The notes beneath the pieces were generated by a model. The model was not told the origin of the DNA. It searched no databases and saw only the letters and a program-made list of their open reading frames with translations. The position numbers were made by a program, and so were the translations under genes. Of a DNA stretch of 64,000 bases, positions 40,501-44,799 are shown in pieces. The DNA comes from Anolis sagrei (Eukaryota > Chordata > Lepidosauria > Squamata > Anolidae), in contig NC_090024.1 of the NCBI RefSeq assembly GCF_037176765.1, forward strand, positions 105,717,557 to 105,781,556, in the 5' to 3' direction. The first letter of the stretch is position 1, and each line of letters starts with the position of its first letter.

Positions 40501-42410
40501 CTCTCACCCCCCCCCCCCCAATCTTGTAGTTATGGCTTTCTAAATTAGAAAAGGAAATCTTAGCTGAGATCCCACCACATGGTCTATATTTCTAAATTTC
40601 ACAAATCTGCTGCTATGTCGCAGAAATGCAATGAAACCCTATTAGTGGTGCAATCGGTAAACCCTTGTGCTGGCAGAAAGGCTGACCAAAACATCGGCAA
40701 TTCAAATCCATGGAGCAGGGTGAGCTCCTGTCTGTCACCTCCAGCTTCTCATGCGAGGACATGAGAAACGCCTCCCACAGGATGGTAGAATGTCCAGGCA
40801 CCCCCTGGGCAACTTCCTTGCAGACGGACAATTATCTCACACCACTTTCTCAAGTCACTGCTGATACACACAAAAATGCAAAGATCAATCTGGGTAATGA
40901 TAAGTGTTTTGATGTGCACTGGGCACTTTTGATGTGCATTAGGTGCTCCTGTTGTGTTCCAACATTTCTTGGTCAGTGCCTACATGCTTATTCAGGAGTG
41001 TTGCAGTGTGTATTTGGTGTTGTGGCACATTGGTCACTTCCCTGTGCAAAGGAAACCTCTATGTTGCGCTGCCCCTAGGGCTGTATCTAAACTGTAGTTT
41101 GATGAGGCACAACACTCTTTGGCAGAGAAGGCTGAAAAACTTGTAGAAATACAATGCCAATTCCACAGCATTGAATTATGGCAGAGTGGTGTCAAACTGC
41201 ATTAATCCTACAGTGTAGATGTAGCTAGGTGAACAGAAATATTGAGAAAGTACTCCATTCCATTTTCAATATGTAAATCCACTTATGATTACACAAGTCC
41301 AACACAAGTCAACTTTAAAGAATATTATTCTTGCGGAATCCCAGAATGGGCATGCCTACACATCACAGCAGCTTAAAGGGCCAATGGGATTTTGACCTGC
41401 ATCAATAGGAGTATAGTATCTAGAGCCAGGGAAGTCATGCTACCCCTCTATTCTGCCTTGGTCAGACCACAACTGGAATCACACTCTGCCCAATTCTGGG
41501 CACCACAATTGAAGGGAGATGTTGACAAGCTGGAATGTGTCCAGAGCAGGGTGACTAAAATGATCAAGGGTCTGGAGAACAAGCTCTATGAGGAGCGGCT
41601 TAAGGAGCTGGGTATTTTTAGACTGCAGAAGTCAAGGCTGAGAGGATACATGATGGCCATGTATAGATATGTGAGGGGAAGTCATAGGGAGGAGGGAGCA
41701 AGCTTGTTTTCTGCTGCCCTAGAGACTAGGATGCGGGACAATGGCTTCAAACTACAGGAAAGGAGATTCCACCTTAACATTAGGAAGAACTTTCTAACTG
41801 TGAGAGCTGTTCAGCAGTGGAACTCTCTGCCCTGGACTGTGGTGGAGGCTTTTTCTTTGGAGGCTTTTAACCAGAGGCTGGATAGCCACCTGTCAGGGCT
41901 GCATTGAATGCGATTTTCCTGCCCATGGATGGCCCACGAGGTCTCTTCCAACTCTATGATTCTATGCTCACGTAGTGCTCAGTATGTGGGAAAAATCAAA
42001 CTTTGCTTTTTGGAATTGTTTCCCTGAATACTTTGGAATAGTGGTTCCTTGAATCCACAGATGTAAGACTGGATATGGAGGGCTGACTAGATATACTGCA
42101 TTCATATACAACAGACGGTTTTTCCTTTCTATTTTCTGAACTTTCCTTTTTGAACATTGTCTATTTTTGTCTATCTTTACTCAGGTTTCATTGTACTAGT
42201 ATTTGAAGCTGATTTCATGCTGAGTAATTGTTTTTCCTGCAGGTAGATTTTCCTGCGAAGGAGAAAAAAACTTATCCTGGCTGGGTTGTGTTCATCTGTG
42301 CCTTGCTGGCAATTATCCCATGTATGACAATCCCAATTGGAGCCCTTGACACTTTTATAAAAGTTAGATGCGGAATAAAACAGAACCAAGCTCCACAACC
42401 TTCTGCTTGA
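1999..42410 (+). CDS. SLC6A18: SLC6A18-like neutral amino acid transporter, complete 12-exon gene
   Basis: Sodium-dependent transporter of the SLC6 (neurotransmitter:sodium symporter) family, expected in the apical membrane of kidney or gut epithelium. In mammals SLC6A18 needs collectrin or ACE2 to reach the surface (known of the family). Twelve exons at 1999-2161, 11077-11217, 15121-15252, 18382-18563, 19922-20032, 23607-23719, 26139-26267, 28413-28569, 33002-33206, 35096-35255, 40284-40440 and 42243-42410 sum to 1818 nt, all in phase, giving 605 residues. RPKWDNK (19-25) and NVWRFPY (41-47) mark TM1. [16 protein letters not shown] is nearly identical to human SLC6A18 as I remember it and less like SLC6A19 or SLC6A20. 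The ATG is the first in frame; an in-frame TAA lies 12 nt upstream. The gene converges on TERT, as in human. Residual doubt is only between close paralogues. Confidence 0.93.
2192..2326. repeat. Palindromic repeat with perfect 46-bp arms
   Basis: Arms 2227-2272 and 2281-2326 are exact reverse complements around an 8-nt loop. The outer part (tgtcgaaggctttcgtggcc) belongs to a family seen again at 7078-7418, 14608-14810, 34723-34765 and 52012-52370. Those copies carry inverted ends but a longer, non-identical middle. Probably a non-autonomous DNA transposon with long inverted ends. Confidence 0.8.
2825..3475 (-). mobile_element. LINE/SINE 3'-tail fragment, split by a hAT
   Basis: Reverse complement of the common lizard tail 'gtaagccgctctgagtcccc...gagaagggcaacatataaat'. 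It continues after the hAT at 3433 with the same AT-rich sequence that precedes the plus-strand copy at 54375-54540. Confidence 0.65.
2908..3424. mobile_element. hAT MITE with perfect 8-bp target duplication
   Basis: Starts TAGGGCTGGG and ends CCCAGGCCTA, flanked by atatgcat on both sides (2900-2907 and 3425-3432). 517 bp, full of ttcgtt/aacgaa motifs, with no coding potential. The 8-bp duplication and terminal TAGGG fit the hAT superfamily. Confidence 0.85.
3503..3532. repeat. (CA)n microsatellite
   Basis: About 15 CA units followed by a short GA run, next to a Helitron 5' piece. Confidence 0.9.
3555..3752 (+). mobile_element. Helitron 5' fragment
   Basis: Shares 'gtaatgttcatttgtgggatt...gacaccaaatttggacacaag' with the fuller copies at 18612 and 21060. 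The 3' half is missing at the junction with an R4-like LINE. Confidence 0.7.
3752..4256 (-). mobile_element. R4/Dong-like LINE 3' fragment
   Basis: The minus strand encodes [40 protein letters not shown] and [10 protein letters not shown]. These are the C-terminal zinc-knuckle and endonuclease regions of R2/R4-type LINEs. Flanked by an (ATT)n run at 4261-4288. Confidence 0.7.
4290..4910 (+). mobile_element. L2-like LINE 3' end
   Basis: Encodes [20 protein letters not shown] and ends with 'gtaagccgcatcgagtcc' then (TAA)n. 5' truncated. A second copy of the same subfamily is at 15480-15910. Confidence 0.8.
4911..5483. other. Intron 1 stretch, nothing recognised
   Basis: No repeat family or exon recognised between the L2-like tail and the CR1 end. 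Confidence 0.4.
5484..6460 (-). mobile_element. CR1 LINE, 5' truncated, long open frame
   Basis: A 285-codon open frame on the minus strand carries the RT motifs [18 protein letters not shown] and FADDTKL and the CR1 tail region [12 protein letters not shown]...[18 protein letters not shown]. The 3' end is the CR1 signature of repeated attctatg. The RT frame is intact over what remains, so it is fairly young. Confidence 0.92.
6470..7060. other. Intron 1 stretch, nothing recognised
   Basis: AT-rich, probably unique intronic sequence; no exon or repeat signature seen. Confidence 0.4.
7078..7418. mobile_element. Palindromic-family DNA element copy
   Basis: Shares 'aaattacaacagcaaaac', 'gaggatgcttgccatagatg' and the end 'cggaaaaacctacaacaacc' with 52012-52370. 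Only the right inverted end is well kept. Confidence 0.65.
7654..8826. mobile_element. Charlie-like hAT element with nested insertions
   Basis: Ends CAGTGGTTCTC and GAGAACCCCTT are inverted, flanked by a perfect 8-bp duplication gtctaaat (7646-7653 and 8827-8834). The inside holds pyrimidine-rich low-complexity sequence, CR1-type tail pieces (7910-7980 and 8588-8690) and a complete Helitron. No transposase frame. Confidence 0.85.
7999..8573 (-). mobile_element. Non-autonomous Helitron, apparently full length
   Basis: Read on the minus strand it starts TCTATATAAATAAAAATG and ends in a hairpin (gccacagca...tgtggc type) followed by CTAG. It sits between A and T inside an (ATT)n array with no target duplication, as Helitrons do. 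575 bp. Confidence 0.85.
8861..10550 (+). mobile_element. L1 LINE, 5' truncated, with 17-bp target duplication
   Basis: Encodes the part of ORF2 after the RT ([29 protein letters not shown]...) and the C-terminal Cys region [20 protein letters not shown], now in several frames. There is a C-rich 3' UTR and a short A tail. aagaaatattatagttt occurs exactly on both sides (8844-8860 and 10551-10567), so this is a simple target-primed insertion. Confidence 0.9.
10690..10990. mobile_element. Two old CR1 fragments in opposite orientations
   Basis: 10690-10860 resembles the reverse complement of the CR1 RT tail ('gatggtgcccagaac', 'ttggctgccacatcacatggctgac'). 10875-10990 is a plus-strand CR1 3' end ('catggcaggaggttggactg...tctcttccaacgatgattcta'). 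Confidence 0.6.
11077..11217 (+). CDS. SLC6A18: SLC6A18 exon 2
   Basis: Encodes [17 protein letters not shown] and the GQRLRKG loop, that is TM2 and the intracellular loop conserved in SLC6 proteins. Acceptor ttttcag|ggg, donor cttg|gtaagt. 141 bp, phase 1 in and phase 1 out. Follows an 8.9-kb intron full of repeats. Confidence 0.93.
11515..11880. mobile_element. hAT MITE, family A copy 1
   Basis: Ends catgggtcct / aggactcctg, inside a perfect 8-bp duplication ctttagac (11507-11514 and 11881-11888). Same family as 33286-33587 and 35712-36076. Confidence 0.88.
12280..13100 (+). mobile_element. LTR-like fossil stretch (candidate)
   Basis: Contains a 161-codon open frame without recognisable domains and AATAAA near 13075. 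Composition and placement suggest part of an LTR element or other repeat rather than a host exon. Family unknown. Confidence 0.25.
13251..13675 (-). mobile_element. tRNA-derived SINE with a nested tail fragment
   Basis: The minus strand has a tRNA-like head (gtggcacagtgggttaaacc...) and the body shared with 57611-57947. Flanked by a 12-bp duplication gaaacagggtag (13239-13250 and 13676-13687). A LINE-tail fragment (about 13412-13505) splits it. Confidence 0.88.
13690..14600. other. Intron 2 stretch, unclassified
   Basis: 13790-14090 ends with a 'gtaataaagttttgattgag' string that could be the end of an old LTR or 3' UTR-like repeat, but nothing confirms it. (TAA)n at 14281-14318 and a C/CA run at 14541-14570. 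Confidence 0.3.
14608..14810. mobile_element. Palindromic-family DNA element copy
   Basis: Begins ttgacgaaggctttcatgg and folds back on itself: the left arm 'ccatgttccagaagcattct' is mirrored by 'cttctggaacatggccatac'. More diverged than the 2192 copy. Confidence 0.75.
15121..15252 (+). CDS. SLC6A18: SLC6A18 exon 3
   Basis: Encodes [20 protein letters not shown] and [11 protein letters not shown]3 and the start of the large extracellular loop. Acceptor ttccacag|gtt, donor gcag|gtgaat. 132 bp, phase 1 to phase 1. Confidence 0.92.
15480..15910 (+). mobile_element. L2-like LINE 3' end
   Basis: Same subfamily as 4290-4910: 'cacgttggcagtctttagga' through 'gtaagccgcatcgagtcc', then an AT-rich tail. 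Begins about 230 bp after SLC6A18 exon 3. Confidence 0.8.
15920..16370. other. Intron 3 stretch, nothing recognised
   Basis: Moderately GC-rich, possibly an old repeat, but no family recognised. Confidence 0.3.
16481..16685 (-). mobile_element. LINE/SINE 3'-tail inserted in the minisatellite
   Basis: (ATTT)n, then the reverse complement of the common lizard tail (accccgcccttctcaacccc, cgaaggggactcaggtcggc). Breaks a minisatellite unit. Confidence 0.75.
16819..16850. repeat. Perfect 14-bp hairpin inside a minisatellite unit
   Basis: ttccaacaacaacg and cgttgttgttggaa are exact inverted repeats around gtga. Only this unit has it. Confidence 0.9.
18382..18563 (+). CDS. SLC6A18: SLC6A18 exon 4
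   Basis: Encodes the extracellular loop ([17 protein letters not shown] with an N-glycosylation sequon NIS) and TM4 ending RGIESTGK. Acceptor tatttcag|aac, donor aaag|gtggtt. 182 bp, leaving phase 0. It follows the minisatellite intron. Confidence 0.92.
18612..19105 (+). mobile_element. Non-autonomous Helitron with purine-rich interior
   Basis: Starts TCTATATACATGAAAATG; ends ggccacagcaacgcgtggc then ...CTAG. The middle (about 18815-19065) is an almost pure (GGAAA)-type tract. It lies 48 bp after the exon 4 donor. Confidence 0.85.
19110..19921. other. Intron 4 remainder, nothing recognised
   Basis: Unique-looking sequence with a G13 run near 19608-19620. Confidence 0.4.
19922..20032 (+). 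CDS. SLC6A18: SLC6A18 exon 5, followed by an apparent GC donor
   Basis: Encodes TM5 ([20 protein letters not shown]) and LTLPGA...YLFTPD. Acceptor tttttag|gca. The only donor that keeps both the reading frame and the family spacing (TPD-IKVLSNP, like TPKIEQLANP of SLC6A20) is gat|gcaagt, a GC-type donor. A GT four bases later would shift exon 6 out of frame. 111 bp, phase 0 to 0. Confidence 0.85.
20055..20108. repeat. (TTG)n(TTA)n microsatellite
   Basis: Trinucleotide array just after exon 5. Confidence 0.9.
20120..20660. other. Intron 5 stretch, nothing recognised
   Basis: No exon or repeat identified; T-rich around 20308-20340. Confidence 0.4.
20680..20932 (-). mobile_element. tRNA-derived SINE, second subtype
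   Basis: The minus strand begins ggtggcgcagtgggttaaac (box A region), carries a B-box-like ggtttgaatcc, and ends in 'cactcctgacacgac'. An imperfect duplication ccttttggat flanks it. Same subtype as 40640-40875. Confidence 0.85.
21060..21703 (+). mobile_element. Non-autonomous Helitron
   Basis: Starts TCTATATACTG and shares the left half with 18612. Ends ggccacagtaacgtgtggc...CTAG. Also has an internal purine-rich tract (about 21570-21675). Confidence 0.85.
21935..23450 (+). mobile_element. Ty1/copia relic, split by an L2
   Basis: The left part encodes an integrase/linker-like stretch ([35 protein letters not shown]). The part after 23203 resembles the copia spacer before the reverse transcriptase (NRGIPPD). 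Broken and incomplete, with no LTRs seen. The L2 at 22378-23203 landed in it later. Confidence 0.75.
22378..23203 (+). mobile_element. L2 LINE 3' end inside the copia relic
   Basis: Encodes [30 protein letters not shown] and [20 protein letters not shown], typical of L2. 5' truncated; ends with 'gtcgctcggagcaccttggtg' and (GAAGT)n. Confidence 0.88.
23607..23719 (+). CDS. SLC6A18: SLC6A18 exon 6
   Basis: Encodes [20 protein letters not shown] and [17 protein letters not shown]6 with the unwound SLC6 substrate-binding region. Acceptor gaacag|ata, donor caaaa|gtaggt. 113 bp, leaving phase 2. A copia relic ends about 150 bp upstream. Confidence 0.92.
23740..24300. other. Intron 6 stretch, nothing recognised
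   Basis: AT-rich, unique-looking. Confidence 0.4.
24310..24775 (+). mobile_element. Composite SINE: tRNA-like head, LINE-type tail
   Basis: The head carries 'ggttcgcagttcaagctgc' and 'gtgagctcccactgtcagtc', as in the other tRNA SINEs. The tail is 'gtaatccactttgagtcccc...' with an ATT-rich end. Diverged, so probably old. Confidence 0.6.
25239..26002 (+). mobile_element. RTE-BovB LINE, 5' truncated
   Basis: Encodes [60 protein letters not shown] and [16 protein letters not shown], the C-terminus of BovB ORF2. Ends at the (AAC)n tail. cttcctagttg is repeated on both sides (25228-25238 and 26003-26013). Confidence 0.93.
26139..26267 (+). CDS. SLC6A18: SLC6A18 exon 7
   Basis: Encodes [20 protein letters not shown]...[11 protein letters not shown]7. 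Acceptor tcccccag|aaa completes the lysine codon; donor atag|gtgagt. 129 bp. Confidence 0.92.
26470..26695 (+). mobile_element. SINE/LINE 3'-tail fragment
   Basis: Ends 'gtaaacgccttgagtcgcct...gagaagggcaatatataata'. The head 'gacaatgcaattggataatg' is not assigned. Confidence 0.55.
26700..27006. other. Intron 7 stretch, nothing recognised
   Basis: Unique-looking, with a short (GGC/GGT)n run near 26860-26885. Confidence 0.4.
27018..28317 (+). mobile_element. RTE-BovB LINE with 11-bp target duplication
   Basis: Encodes [20 protein letters not shown], the RT motifs [37 protein letters not shown] and [13 protein letters not shown], and the BovB C-terminus. One small internal deletion plus frameshift lies near 27745 (compare the copy at 25239). 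Flanked by atgtaggtact (27007-27017 and 28318-28328). Nearly intact over RT, so recent. Confidence 0.95.
28413..28569 (+). CDS. SLC6A18: SLC6A18 exon 8
   Basis: Encodes the extracellular loop [20 protein letters not shown] and so on to LQHFLDQ, with a possible sequon NYT. This loop is the least conserved part of the family. Acceptor cttacag|aaa, donor atcag|gtacat. 157 bp, ending phase 0. Confidence 0.9.
28853..29750 (+). mobile_element. Helitron, longest copy in the window
   Basis: Starts TCTATATATATATAAATG within a (TAA)n array; ends ggccacagcaacgcgtggc, then CTAG, then taataa, so it sits between A and T. 898 bp. Contains a piece like the reverse complement of a CR1 3' end (about 29400-29480) not present in the other copies. 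Confidence 0.85.
30110..31130 (+). mobile_element. L2-like LINE inside the SPIN-like element
   Basis: Encodes [40 protein letters not shown] and, in another frame, the '[19 protein letters not shown]' region. Ends with the gtaagccgccctgagtcccc tail and (ATT)n. Confidence 0.85.
31130..31460 (-). mobile_element. R4-like LINE 3' fragment
   Basis: The minus strand encodes [33 protein letters not shown] and [16 protein letters not shown], typical of R2/R4-type C-termini. Bounded by (ATT)n on both sides. Confidence 0.7.
31815..32640 (-). mobile_element. LINE ORF2 C-terminus with a zinc finger
   Basis: A 219-codon open frame reads [37 protein letters not shown], then a C2H2-like finger [20 protein letters not shown]. 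The layout resembles RTE-type LINEs whose ORF ends in a zinc finger; exact clade not certain. Confidence 0.75.
32650..33000. other. Intron 8 end, nothing recognised
   Basis: Unique-looking sequence leading to the exon 9 acceptor. Confidence 0.4.
33002..33206 (+). CDS. SLC6A18: SLC6A18 exon 9
   Basis: Encodes [20 protein letters not shown] and the following membrane segments to KEVICG, that is TM8 and TM9. Acceptor ttggcag|agt, donor tgcg|gtaaga. 205 bp. Confidence 0.93.
33286..33587. mobile_element. hAT MITE, family A copy 2
   Basis: Ends caggagtcctcaaac / gtttgaggactcctg; perfect 8-bp duplication atctagta (33278-33285 and 33588-33595). Shorter than its sisters by an internal loss. Confidence 0.9.
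34037..34280. mobile_element. hAT MITE with TAGGGGTGTGCAAA ends
   Basis: Left TAGGGGTGTGCAAA, right TTTGCACGCCCTTA, with flanks ttacgaag / ttagaaag (6 of 8 match). It landed in the reverse-complement LINE tail at 33965-34030. Confidence 0.75.
34723..34765. mobile_element. Palindromic-family end fragment
   Basis: 'tgtattgtcaaaggctttaa...ggaatcactgga' matches only the outer end of the 2192 family. Confidence 0.55.
35096..35255 (+). CDS. SLC6A18: SLC6A18 exon 10
   Basis: Encodes [26 protein letters not shown] and [14 protein letters not shown]10 and TM11. Acceptor ttctctag|gca, donor aaag|gtaact. 160 bp. Confidence 0.93.
35712..36076. mobile_element. hAT MITE, family A copy 3
   Basis: Ends caggggtcctcaaac and gttcgaggacccctg. 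Flanking 8-mers agctaaaa and atctagaa agree at 6 positions. Confidence 0.85.
36085..36950. other. Intron 10 stretch, nothing recognised
   Basis: Unique-looking AT-rich sequence, no exon or repeat identified. Confidence 0.4.
36955..37330 (+). mobile_element. LINE C-terminal fragment, unclassified
   Basis: One frame reads [20 protein letters not shown], a Cys/His knuckle typical of LINE ORF C-termini. A tail fragment (about 37112-37165) interrupts it. Confidence 0.5.
37335..39190 (-). mobile_element. Jockey/Vingi-like LINE, long copy
   Basis: The minus strand holds RT motifs [40 protein letters not shown] and FIYADDRAI. The C-terminal part includes [18 protein letters not shown] and [16 protein letters not shown]. 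The 3' end is near 37335 (tgacacgataaata type). Frames are broken by a few shifts; the endonuclease is missing. Confidence 0.85.
39195..40283. other. Intron 10 end, nothing recognised
   Basis: About 1.1 kb without a recognisable repeat before exon 11. Confidence 0.4.
40284..40440 (+). CDS. SLC6A18: SLC6A18 exon 11
   Basis: Encodes [18 protein letters not shown], then [14 protein letters not shown] and SAWNPAY. FCDD..WMTGRR matches human SLC6A18 closely and helps separate it from SLC6A19 and SLC6A20. Acceptor ctcacag|gtt, donor ttat|gtatgt. 157 bp, phase 0 out. Confidence 0.93.
40640..40875 (+). mobile_element. tRNA-derived SINE, second subtype
   Basis: Body 'gagctcctgtctgtcacctc', 'ggacatgagaaacgcctccc' and 'cagacggacaattatctcac' match the minus-strand copy at 20680-20932. 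The head is diverged. Confidence 0.8.
41075..41228. mobile_element. MITE with inverted ends of the type tagggc..catctacactg
   Basis: Left ctagggctgtatctaaactg and right cagtgtagatgtagctag are inverted. Related to 47607, 51275, 51690 and 53473. Confidence 0.65.
41385..41967 (+). mobile_element. CR1 LINE 3' end
   Basis: A 171-codon frame reads [33 protein letters not shown] and [11 protein letters not shown]. Ends 'ccaactctatgattctatg'. Sister of 5484-6460, opposite strand. Confidence 0.92.
42243..42410 (+). CDS. SLC6A18: SLC6A18 exon 12 (coding part) with stop
   Basis: Encodes [20 protein letters not shown] and the last membrane segment, ending QNQAPQPSA then TGA at 42408-42410. Acceptor cctgcag|gta. 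The C-terminal tail is shorter than in human. Confidence 0.92.
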   Translation, partial: VDFPAKEKKTYPGWVVFICALLAIIPCMTIPIGALDTFIKVRCGIKQNQAPQPSA

Positions 42411-42560
42411 TTTTACTGTCCTGCAATAATCTGGGTAGCCCTCTTCTACCTGTTTAAAAACAAAAACCCGAATTTTGAAGGTATTCTCTGGAAGTTCTGA
42501 GGCAACATCTGTATAAACTGCTCTACAACCTTCTTAATGGAAGTAGTGAGTATTCTAAAA

Positions 42561-42566
42561 AATAAA
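42561..42566 (+). other. SLC6A18: Probable SLC6A18 polyadenylation signal
   Basis: AATAAA 151 bp after the stop codon, in unique sequence. Transcript end expected about 15-25 bp further on. Confidence 0.7.
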
Positions 42567-42902
42567 CATGCTTTTCTATAGCATTGCAGAAGGTTGAAAA
42601 TGGCTCGTGTATTTATTTCAAGCAGTTTTGTGCTACTCTCCAGTGAAAGAGATTTTATACAGTATCACCCATTTTAGTATCAGTACCAGGGCACATACTC
42701 ACTGGGGAGGGGTTTGCTGACACCGAATGCCTAGGAATGAGCACTTATTAGCATTTTGGGGCTTCTTTGAACACTGTCAGCACTAAGTAGGATGTTTGAC
42801 CTTTTCATATAGCTACATCTGCATTTCCTTGCCTACAATGAAAGGTGGAAATTAAGGCATAAACCCGATTGGCTCCCTGGCCATAATTCCGTTGATCTGT
42901 TT

Positions 42903-43990
42903 ATTTATTTCTCGTGTCAGGGCAGCCAGTCAATTATATTACATTTCTAACAGAACAAAGCAAACAAACAGAGAAAATACAAAATGTGTGAGTTTGGTAG
43001 TTGATTAAATGTCCTTTGACCAGTATCTGGCCACTTGGAGTGCTTCTGGTGTTGCTGCAAGAAGGTCCTCCATTGTGCATGTGGCTGGGCTCAGGTTGCA
43101 TTGCAGCAGGTGGTCTGTGGTTTGCTCCTCTCCGCACTCGCATGTCGAGGATTCCACTTTGTAGCCCCATTTCTGAAGGTTGGCTCTGCATCTCGTGGTG
43201 CCAGAGCACAGTCTGTTCAGCGCCTTCCATGTCGCCCAGGCTTCTGTGTGCCCAGCGGGGAGTCTCTCATTTGGTATCAGCTGTTGGTTGAGGTTCTGGG
43301 TTTGAGCCTGCCACTTTTGGACTCTCGCTTGCTGAGGTGTTCCAGCAAGTCTCTGTAGATCTTAGAAAACTATGTCTGGATTTAAGTCGTTGACGTGCTG
43401 GCTGATACCCAAACAGGGACGAGCTGGAGATGTCTCTGCCTTGGTCCTTTCACTATTGGTTGCCACTTCCCGGCGGATGTCAGGTGGTGCGATACCGGCT
43501 AGACAGTGTAATTTCTCCAGTGGTGTAGGGCGCAGACACCCCGTGATAATGCGGCATGTCTCATTGAGAGCCACATCCACCGTTTTAGTGTGGTGAGATG
43601 TGTTCCACACTGGGCATGCATACTCAGCAGCGGGGTAGCACAGCGCAAAGTCTTCACTGTATCTGGTTGTGATCCCCAGGTTGTGCCAGTCAGCTTTCGT
43701 ATGATATTGTTTCTAGCACCCACTTTTTGCTTGATGTTCAGGCAATGCTTCTTGGAGGTAAGAGCACGGTCCAGAGTGACTCCCAGGTATTTGGGTGCGC
43801 TGCGATGCTCCAGTGGGATTCCTTCCCAGGTCATCCTCAGAGCTCGGGATGCTTGTCTGTTCTTAAGGTGAAAGGCACATGTCTGTGTTTTAGATGGGTT
43901 GGGGATCAGCTGGTTTTCCCTGTAAACCTAGAGCTTCAGAAAGCTTCTGTTCTACCATCTCAAAGCTCCTTGCTTGAGCAGTAATCTGTT
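42903..43990 (-). mobile_element. Jockey/Vingi-like LINE 3' half, intergenic
   Basis: Same family as 37335-39190, with [31 protein letters not shown] and [20 protein letters not shown]. Begins about 320 bp past the SLC6A18 poly(A) signal. Confidence 0.88.
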
Positions 43991-44134
43991 ATTATAATAC
44001 ATCCAGTAATTTTCTGGATCTGAATAATGTGGGGCCCAGAATTGACTAAGGCACTTACAAATGTGTAACCAGTTGAGATACATAGTATGTAATGATTTCT
44101 CAGGCTTAAAAATTCTAACATAATAATAATAATA

Positions 44135-44795
44135 ATAATCATCATCATCATCTTTATTTATACCCCGCCACCATCTCCCCAATGGGGAATCAGGGCGGCT
44201 AACATGAGGCCAAGCCCTTTTAAAATACAACACAGCACAGTAAAATACAGAATACAAAACAAAATGTATCAGAAAATAAATTACAATAACAAAGTGACAT
44301 AATAAAGCAAATTCACACAGTTTAAAATTGAACTGGATGGGCAGGCCAAATGAACAGAAATAAAATGATAAAACCCTGGGTGAGGTAGGAATAAGAAGAA
44401 TGTAAGTGGGAGGGGCCCAACAAAATGAAACAGGGGGTAAGGCTTTCAGTTTAGAATGGGGGAAATGACTGGAACGTCGATTTGACGAATGAGACTGTTC
44501 GTCAATTTATGTTTAATTGTAGTGTATAATTGTAATTGTACTGGCATTGAATTTTGCCATTACTTATGTGTAAACCGCTTTGAGTCCCCCTTGGGGTGAG
44601 AAAAATGGTATAGAAATACTGTAAATAAATAAATAAATAAATAACTGAATAAATAAATAAATAAAGTGCATCATATAGGCAACACTATAGATAGAGCAAC
44701 ACAAATAGTATGGATGGTCACTCTCCAAAGGCACATCGGAAAAGCCAAGTTTTCAGATTTTTCTTAAAGTCTGCTAAGGTAGTAAGTAAGTAACT
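44135..44795 (-). mobile_element. L2-like 3' end with a nested plus-strand tail
   Basis: The reverse complement of the gtaagccgccctgattcccc tail starts at 44140, and 'ggaaaagccaagttttcaga' near 44735 is the matching L2 C-terminal region. A plus-strand tail with (AAAT)n (about 44450-44650) sits between. Confidence 0.65.
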
Positions 44796-44799
44796 AAAT